Shown piece after piece: positions 5,371 to 9,827 of a DNA stretch of 9,827 nt. Source of the DNA: Zymomonas sp. (lineage in GTDB: Bacteria > Pseudomonadota > Alphaproteobacteria > Sphingomonadales > Sphingomonadaceae); the NCBI GenBank assembly GCA_027489105.1, contig JAIYAJ010000186.1, forward strand, positions 1 through 9,827. The letters are read 5' to 3'. The translations under genes and the position numbers were made by a program. The stretch's first letter is position 1, and each line of letters opens with the position of its first letter. The notes beneath the pieces are model-generated. The model was not told where the DNA came from. It was given only the letters and a program-made list of their open reading frames with translations, and did no database searches.

Positions 5371-5498
5371 CACATTGGCCCTTCATCGCCGCAGCCTATG
5401 CGGTCACCATCATCGGCACGCTGGGCGTGCTGGTCGCGTCGTTGCGCTGGATGCGCCGCGCCGAACGTCAGGCCGAAGCGCTGGGCAGGCGCGACTGA
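5367..5498 (+). CDS. ccmD: CcmD, small heme-exporter accessory membrane protein
   Basis: A 43-residue protein starting at ATG 5367, which overlaps the ccmC stop by 4 bases (ATGA). A single membrane segment (about residues 5-26: 'PFIAAAYAVTIIGTLGVLVAS') is preceded by few residues and followed by a basic tail RWMRRAERQAEALGRRD, giving an N-out/C-in orientation. This layout, the tyrosine in the segment and the place between ccmC and ccmE are what defines CcmD. In the family it stabilises the CcmC-CcmE complex and helps release holo-CcmE. The sequence alone is too short for identification; position in the operon decides it. Confidence 0.88.
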   Translation: MTHWPFIAAAYAVTIIGTLGVLVASLRWMRRAERQAEALGRRD

Positions 5499-5965
5499 TG
5501 GCGGTCAAGGCGAAGAATCAGAGGCTGATCCTGGCGCTGCTCGCGGTCGTGGCGATCGTCGGCGCGGCCTTGCTCGCCATGTCCGCGCTGAAGGACGAGG
5601 CCTCCTATTTCTATACGCCGTCCGATGCGAAGCGCGACCATGTCGATACCGGCCGCGCCGTCCGGCTCGGCGGCATGGTGAAGGGCGGGTCGATCGAGCG
5701 CATGGGCGATGGCGTGACGATCCGCTTCGTCGTGACCGATAATGCCGAGACCGTGCCGGTTACCTTCAAGGGTATCGTCCCCGACCTGTTCAAGGAAAAT
5801 TCGGGCGTGGTCGCCGAGGGCAGTTTCCAGCCCGACGGCAGCTTTGTCGCGACCAACATCCTCGCCAAGCATGACGAGCGCTACATGCCGCCGCAGGTTG
5901 CGGGCGAGATGCACAAGACCGAGAGCCTGGACGCGGGGCCGGGCAAGGGGAAGGGGACGACGTGA
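5498..5965 (+). CDS. ccmE: CcmE, periplasmic heme chaperone
   Basis: CcmE carries heme covalently from CcmC to CcmF. The 155 residues start at ATG 5498, sharing one base with the ccmD stop (TGATG). An N-terminal membrane anchor (about residues 9-30) is followed by the OB-fold domain: 'YFYTPSDA', 'RAVRLGGMVKGGSI', 'FVVTDNAETVPVTFKGIVPDLFKE', 'GVVAEGSF'. The heme-binding H125 sits in L-A-K-H-D-E-R-Y-M-P, giving the H-x3-Y form with Y129, so this is the common His-type CcmE and not the Cys-type variant. The C-terminal tail (about 138-155) is flexible and Gly/Lys-rich. Its TGA overlaps the ccmF GTG. Confidence 0.96.
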   Translation: MAVKAKNQRLILALLAVVAIVGAALLAMSALKDEASYFYTPSDAKRDHVDTGRAVRLGGMVKGGSIERMGDGVTIRFVVTDNAETVPVTFKGIVPDLFKENSGVVAEGSFQPDGSFVATNILAKHDERYMPPQVAGEMHKTESLDAGPGKGKGTT

Positions 5966-7887
5966 TAGCCGAGGCAGGATTGGCGGCGCTGTGGCTCGCG
6001 GCGGCGCTTGCGGGGCTGCAGCTGCTGTTCGGGATCATGGGCGTGTCGAGCGGCCGGGCCGAACTGCTCGCGGCAGTGCGTCCCGTCGCGGTCGTCCAGG
6101 CAGTGCTGACGGCACTGGCCTTCGCGGCCCTCGTCTATCTGTTCGTCACGGTCGACCTTTCGGTCGCTCTGGTCGTTGCCAACGACGCCTCGACCAAGCC
6201 GCTGCTGTACAAATTCGCCGGAACCTGGGGCAACCACGAAGGCTCGATGCTGATGTGGGTCACCATCCTCGCGGTGGCCGGCGGCGGCGTAGCCTTGTTC
6301 GAGCGGCGGCTGAACGAACGCACGCTGATCGCGACGCTGGCGGCGCAGGCGGCGATCGGCCTCGGCTTCTATGCCTTCCTCCTGTTCGCCTCCAACCCCT
6401 TTGCCCGCATCGACCCTGCACCGGCCGAAGGGCAGGGGCTCAACCCGCTGCTTCAGGATCCGGGCCTCGCCTTCCATCCGCCGACGCTCTATCTCGGCTA
6501 TGTCGGCCTTTCGGTCGCCTTTTCCTTCGCGGTCGGCGCGCTGGTGACCCGTGATGTCGGCGCGGCCTTTGCCAAGGCTATGCGCCCCTGGGTGCTCGGC
6601 GCCTGGATTCTCCTCACCCTCGGTATCACCGCCGGCAGCTACTGGGCCTATTATGAGCTCGGCTGGGGCGGCTGGTGGTTCTGGGATCCGGTCGAGAATG
6701 CCTCGCTCATGCCCTGGCTGGCAGCGACGGCGCTGCTCCATTCGGTCACTGTGCTTGCCACGCGCGAAGGCCTGCGCGCCTGGACAGTCATGCTCGCGGT
6801 CGTCGCCTTCTCGATGTCGATGGTCGGCACCTTCCTGGTGCGCTCGGGCATCCTGACCTCGGTCCATGCCTTTGCGGTCGATCCCAAGCGCGGCAGCTTC
6901 ATCCTGGCCCTGCTCGCCATCTATATCGGTGGGGCATTGGCACTGTTCGGCCTGCGCGTCGGCACGGTGCGCGAGGGATCGCGCTTCGATGCGGTCAGCC
7001 GCGAAGGCGCGCTGGTCATCAACAACCTGCTGCTGTCGGCGATCCTCGGCATCGTGCTGGTCGGCACGCTCTACCCGCTGATGGCCGAAGCCGTGACCGG
7101 CGAGAAGCTGTCGGTCGGCCCGCCCTATTTCAACACCGCGGCCGGCCCGCTCGCGCTGGTTCTTGTCGCCGTCATGGCGGCAGGCCCGGTGATGCGCTGG
7201 CGGCGCGACGAACTGAAGGCGGTGCTGACGCGCATGGCGATCCCGCTTCTGATCGCGGCGGTCGTGCTGTTGCTGGTCGTGCTCCTCGCGCCCGGCATCG
7301 GCATATTGCCGCTGCTCGGTCTGGTCGCGGCCGGGGGCGTCGGTGTCGGCTCGCTGGCACCGCTGTGGAAGCGGAATCTGCGGCGTACCCCGCTGTTCAC
7401 CTGGGGCATGGTGATCGCGCATCTCGGCATCGCGGTCAGCATGGCCGGCATGGCGGCGGAAAGTGCCTTCACCAAGGAAACGCTGGTGGCCGCGCGTATG
7501 GGCGAAAGCCACCGGGTCGGTCCCTACACCATCCGTCTCGACGATGTGGAGCCGGTCGCCGGTCCGAACTTCACGGCCGTCGAGGCCAGCATCACCGCGC
7601 AGCGCGGTACTGGCGTACCCTTCACCCTGCACCCGCAGACGCGGACCTTCCCGTCACCCCAGGCCGAGACCAATGAGGCCGCGATCACGACCGTGCTCGA
7701 TGGCCAGCTCTATGTCGTCATCGGCAAGTCGGACGAGGTGGGCCGCTGGCAGCTGCGACTGTGGTGGAAGCCCTTCGTGACGCTGATCTGGGCCGGCGGC
7801 GTTCTGATCGCGCTCGGCGGCCTGCTGTCGCTGATCGGTCGCGTCCGTCGTGAGATGCGCCACGCGCCGGCGGAGCGCTACGCATGA
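5962..7887 (+). CDS. ccmF: CcmF, cytochrome c heme lyase subunit
   Basis: CcmF takes heme from holo-CcmE and, with CcmH/CcmI, forms the thioether bonds to apocytochrome c. The 641 residues start at GTG 5962, overlapping the ccmE stop (GTGA). About 14-15 membrane segments surround the WWD motif (residues 235-242: G-W-G-G-W-W-F-W-D region, then PVENASLMPW). Histidines matching the known conserved set are H172 (FHPPTLYLGY), H260, H302 (SVHAFAVDP) and H487 (VIAHLGIAVSM). The early block KFAGTWGNHEGSM (84-96) is also typical. A large periplasmic loop (about 505-605) precedes the last membrane segment. Length and residues are complete. The stop overlaps the ccmG ATG as ATGA. Confidence 0.97.
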   Translation: MIAEAGLAALWLAAALAGLQLLFGIMGVSSGRAELLAAVRPVAVVQAVLTALAFAALVYLFVTVDLSVALVVANDASTKPLLYKFAGTWGNHEGSMLMWVTILAVAGGGVALFERRLNERTLIATLAAQAAIGLGFYAFLLFASNPFARIDPAPAEGQGLNPLLQDPGLAFHPPTLYLGYVGLSVAFSFAVGALVTRDVGAAFAKAMRPWVLGAWILLTLGITAGSYWAYYELGWGGWWFWDPVENASLMPWLAATALLHSVTVLATREGLRAWTVMLAVVAFSMSMVGTFLVRSGILTSVHAFAVDPKRGSFILALLAIYIGGALALFGLRVGTVREGSRFDAVSREGALVINNLLLSAILGIVLVGTLYPLMAEAVTGEKLSVGPPYFNTAAGPLALVLVAVMAAGPVMRWRRDELKAVLTRMAIPLLIAAVVLLLVVLLAPGIGILPLLGLVAAGGVGVGSLAPLWKRNLRRTPLFTWGMVIAHLGIAVSMAGMAAESAFTKETLVAARMGESHRVGPYTIRLDDVEPVAGPNFTAVEASITAQRGTGVPFTLHPQTRTFPSPQAETNEAAITTVLDGQLYVVIGKSDEVGRWQLRLWWKPFVTLIWAGGVLIALGGLLSLIGRVRREMRHAPAERYA

Positions 7888-8411
7888 GGAAACTCCTCAT
7901 CTGGCTGCCGCTGGCGATGTTCCTCGCGTTCATGGTGGTGTTCGCCGGTGGGCTGATCAGTCCTGAGAGCAAGACCATTCCGTCGAAACTGGTCGGCAAG
8001 CCGATGCCGCAATTCTCGCTTCCGGCTGGCATCGCGGGCAAACCGGGCCTCAGCAGTGCGGAACTCGCCAATGGCCAGCCGCATCTGGTCAACATCTTCG
8101 CGAGCTGGTGCATTCCGTGCATCCAGGAATCGCCGCAGCTGGCGCAGCTGGCGCAGGCTGGCGTGCCGATCTACGGCATCGCGATCCGCGACCGGCCCGA
8201 GGATCTCGGCCGCTTTCTCGCCCGCAACGGCGATCCCTATCGCGCGATCGGCGGCGACGTGAACAGCAGCGTGCAGATCGCGCTGGGATCGTCCGGCGTG
8301 CCGGAGACCTTCATCGTCGATGGCAAGGGCATCATCCGCCGCCAGCATATCGGCGCGATCAATCCCGAGGATGTGCCCGGCCTGATGTCGGCACTGGCGG
8401 CCGCGAAATGA
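7884..8411 (+). CDS. ccmG: CcmG/DsbE, membrane-anchored periplasmic thiol-disulfide oxidoreductase
   Basis: CcmG reduces the disulfide of apocytochrome c, or of CcmH, so that heme can attach. The 175 residues have an N-terminal anchor (about 4-24) and a thioredoxin fold: 'IPSKLVGKPMPQFSLP' with the family's extra N-terminal strand, 'PHLVNIFASWCIPC' with active-site Cys76 and Cys79, 'YGIAIRD' with the acidic residue of the CcmG group, and the cis-Pro loop S-G-V-P-E-T-F (Pro140). The active site reads W-C-I-P-C. ATG 7884 overlaps the ccmF stop by 4 bases. Its own TGA overlaps the ccmH ATG in the same way. Confidence 0.96.
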   Translation: MRKLLIWLPLAMFLAFMVVFAGGLISPESKTIPSKLVGKPMPQFSLPAGIAGKPGLSSAELANGQPHLVNIFASWCIPCIQESPQLAQLAQAGVPIYGIAIRDRPEDLGRFLARNGDPYRAIGGDVNSSVQIALGSSGVPETFIVDGKGIIRRQHIGAINPEDVPGLMSALAAAK

Positions 8412-8833
8412 GGCGGCTCCTCGCCATTGCAGGCGCCGCGATGCTGGTTGCAAGCCCGCTTGCGCCGCTGCTCGCCGATTCGCTGATGCCGGCCGCGCGC
8501 TATGCCAATGAGCAACTCGCCGATCCGCAGCAGGAACGTCAGGCAAAGGCGCTGATGGAGACGATCCGCTGTCTCGTGTGCCAGGGGCAGTCGATCGCGG
8601 ACTCGGATGCCGAGATGGCGGGCGACATGCGCGCGCTGATCCGCACCCGGATCGAGGCGGGCGAGAAGCCTGAGGCGATCCGCGCCTGGCTGATCGAGCG
8701 CTATGGCGACTGGGTGAGCTTCACGCCGCCGCTCGACCGGCTGACATGGCCGCTCTACCTGCTCCCGGCGCTGTTTCTCGGCCTCGGCATCTGGATCACG
8801 AGCGGGCGGTTGAAACGCCGGAGGAAAAGCTGA
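8408..8833 (+). CDS. ccmH: CcmH, periplasmic thiol protein of the heme lyase complex
   Basis: The 141-residue protein corresponds to the N-terminal half of E. coli CcmH (the CcmL/CycL type). A signal peptide (about 1-23, 'LLAIAGAAMLVASPLAPLLA') precedes a three-helix domain with the redox pair in R-C-L-V-C-Q-G-Q-S (Cys55, Cys58). The usual 'I-A-D-S-D-A-E-M-A-x-D-M-R' and 'W-L-I-E-R-Y-G-D-W-V' blocks follow. A C-terminal membrane segment (about 115-132) and a basic tail KRRRKS end it. It keeps the apocytochrome cysteines reduced together with CcmG. ATG 8408 overlaps the ccmG stop; an earlier start in the same frame would lie inside ccmG and is not supported. Confidence 0.95.
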   Translation: MRRLLAIAGAAMLVASPLAPLLADSLMPAARYANEQLADPQQERQAKALMETIRCLVCQGQSIADSDAEMAGDMRALIRTRIEAGEKPEAIRAWLIERYGDWVSFTPPLDRLTWPLYLLPALFLGLGIWITSGRLKRRRKS

Positions 8834-9465
8834 TGGGCTGGATTGTCTTCGCGGTCCTCGCGGTGCTGGTCGTAGCCGTGCTGTGGCGCTTCGGTCGCCT
8901 GCCCAAGGGCGGGCTCGAACTGGTTGGCGCCGCCATGTTCATCGCGGTTGCCGGCTATGCCTGGCAGGGTTCGCCGGGCCTGTCCGGCAAGCCCACGCCG
9001 CCCGCCGACATGGCCAAGGTCCCCGACAGCGATTTCGCGCAGGAGCGGGAAAAGCTGCTCAGCCGCTTCGGCGCCGATGCCGATGTGCTCGGCACTGCCG
9101 ACGCCTTCCACCGGCAAGGGCTCAACCTCTACGCCATCGGGATCATCAAGGGTGCGCTCGAGAAGCGGCCCAACAGCGCCGAGCTGTGGGTGGGCCTCGG
9201 CAACGCCTTCTTCATCCATGGCGGCAACCAGATGTCGCCAGCCGCCCAGCTCGCCTTCCAGCGGGCGCAGGCGATCGCACCCGATCATCCGGGCCCGCGC
9301 TTCTTCATGGGGCTGTCCTACGCGCAGGCCGGGCAGCTCGACCAGGCCGAGCTCGTGTGGCGCCAGCTGCTCGAAAGCGCGCCGCCCGGTGCGCCGTGGC
9401 GCAACGATATCGAAGAGCGGCTGGTCGAGCTCGAACGGTTCAAGGCGGGTATGGCCGCCCGCTGA
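8833..9465 (+). CDS. ccmI: CcmI-like TPR protein, apocytochrome c chaperone
   Basis: CcmI (CycH) binds the C-terminal helix of apocytochrome c and brings it to CcmF-CcmH. The 210 residues start at ATG 8833, which shares one base with the ccmH stop (TGATG). Two membrane segments (about 2-19 and 28-45) bracket a short loop, the N-terminal design of CcmI. The periplasmic part has about three TPR-like helical pairs: 'DAFHRQGLNLYAIGIIKGAL', 'AELWVGLGNAFFIHGG' to 'AFQRAQAIAPDHPG', and 'FFMGLSYAQAGQLDQAELVW'. It is shorter than CcmI of Rhodobacter (over 400 aa), lacking a long C-terminal TPR region, so it is nearer the C-terminal half of E. coli CcmH. The role follows from position and domain order. 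Confidence 0.88.
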   Translation: MGWIVFAVLAVLVVAVLWRFGRLPKGGLELVGAAMFIAVAGYAWQGSPGLSGKPTPPADMAKVPDSDFAQEREKLLSRFGADADVLGTADAFHRQGLNLYAIGIIKGALEKRPNSAELWVGLGNAFFIHGGNQMSPAAQLAFQRAQAIAPDHPGPRFFMGLSYAQAGQLDQAELVWRQLLESAPPGAPWRNDIEERLVELERFKAGMAAR

Positions 9466-9495
9466 CGCGGACTTTTCCTGCTTCCGGACGGGGGT

Positions 9496-9604
9496 GGGAG
9501 AGGGACAGCGCGGCCGGGGAAGGCCGCGCCCTACAGGTCCGGGGATAGGGGGGTATGGCCCTGTCTCCCTCTCCCGATCCTCCCCTCCGGGGGAAGAGGG
9601 GAGG
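9496..9604. repeat. Structured GC-rich intergenic block, possible bidirectional terminator or repeat element
   Basis: The 152-bp gap between the convergent ccmI and ald genes holds nested inverted repeats. GGGAGAGGG (9496-9504) pairs with CCCTCTCCC (9567-9575). Inside it GCGCGGCC (9508-9515) pairs with GGCCGCGC (9522-9529) over a 6-base loop. Right of it CCTCCCCT (9579-9586) pairs with AGGGGAGG (9597-9604). There is no T-run, so intrinsic termination is not typical. The form suggests a dispersed intergenic repeat, which one window cannot prove. Confidence 0.55.
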
Positions 9605-9617
9605 AAGACGGATAAGC

Positions 9618-9827
9618 TTAGCCGGCGAAGGGCAGGTCGAGCGCTTCGGCCACGGCCTTGTGCCGGATCTGGCCGCCCGCGACGTTGAGGCCGGCAGCGA
9701 GGTGCGGATCGGCCGCCATCGCCGCATCGGCGCCCAGCGCCGCCAGCTTCTGGACGAAGGGCAGGGTCGCGTTGTTCAGCGCGAAGGCCGAGGTGCGCGC
9801 GACCGCGCCGGGCATGTTGGCGACGCA
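9618..9827 (-). CDS. ald: Alanine dehydrogenase, C-terminal end only
   Basis: The frame runs from the right edge to TAA at 9618-9620, giving the last 69 residues. They begin [13 protein letters not shown] and continue '[20 protein letters not shown]' and '[20 protein letters not shown]', ending [16 protein letters not shown] and the A-L-x-N-A-T-L-P-Y/F segment are signatures of the C-terminal catalytic half of L-alanine dehydrogenase, which converts L-alanine to pyruvate and ammonia with NAD. The start, NAD domain and active-site Lys/His lie outside the window. Transcription converges on the ccm operon. Confidence 0.93.
   Translation of the reverse strand, partial: CVANMPGAVARTSAFALNNATLPFVQKLAALGADAAMAADPHLAAGLNVAGGQIRHKAVAEALDLPFAG

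Noticed and set aside
5881..7632. A 583-codon open frame on the minus strand opposite ccmE/ccmF
   Set aside because: It is the antisense of ccmF, with a His/Arg/Gln-rich composition typical of shadow frames in GC-rich DNA. ccmF is certain from its motifs.
1..9827. CRISPR array, insertion sequence, prophage or defence island
   Set aside because: No regularly spaced direct repeats, transposase, integrase, phage or restriction-type protein can be seen in any frame.

Overview
The window is GC-rich chromosomal DNA of an alphaproteobacterium. The gene content and protein wording (Ku-like start, CcmC beginning M-H-x-x-ANPARF, a split Ccm operon, many GTG starts) fit a sphingomonad (Sphingomonadaceae-like). 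That placement is my inference from memory of the families, not a search result.

Layout. Positions 2-211 hold the 3' end of a SnoaL/NTF2-like gene. Positions 309-823 hold the wreck of a bacterial non-homologous end-joining (NHEJ) locus: a frameshifted N-terminal third of Ku runs directly into two separated pieces of LigD. A small ABM-fold protein (852-1190) follows. On the minus strand are an Ala-rich small lipoprotein (1386-1619), with its own promoter and a good intrinsic terminator, and an Rrf2-family regulator with four cysteines (1785-2198). A tRNA-His(GTG) lies at 2378-2455. A Leu/Phe/Val dehydrogenase (2598-3647) is preceded by a striking tandem operator that runs into its start codon. 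It converges on a DMT/EamA permease (3652-4560, minus).

From 4654 to 9465 lies a seven-gene cytochrome c maturation operon, ccmC-ccmD-ccmE-ccmF-ccmG(dsbE)-ccmH-ccmI. Every junction overlaps by 1 or 4 bases, so translational coupling along the whole operon is likely. Together these genes deliver heme to periplasmic CcmE (CcmC, CcmD), reduce the apocytochrome CXXCH cysteines (CcmG, CcmH), present the apocytochrome (CcmI, TPR) and ligate heme to it (CcmF). The ABC exporter genes ccmA and ccmB are not in the window. A structured GC-rich intergenic block (9496-9604) separates ccmI from the convergent 3' end of an alanine dehydrogenase gene (9618-9827, minus).

No mobile element, CRISPR array or clearly new multi-gene system is visible. 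The items most worth a second look are the Ku-LigD chimeric pseudogene and the two 18-bp dyads spaced exactly 21 bp apart over the dehydrogenase start.
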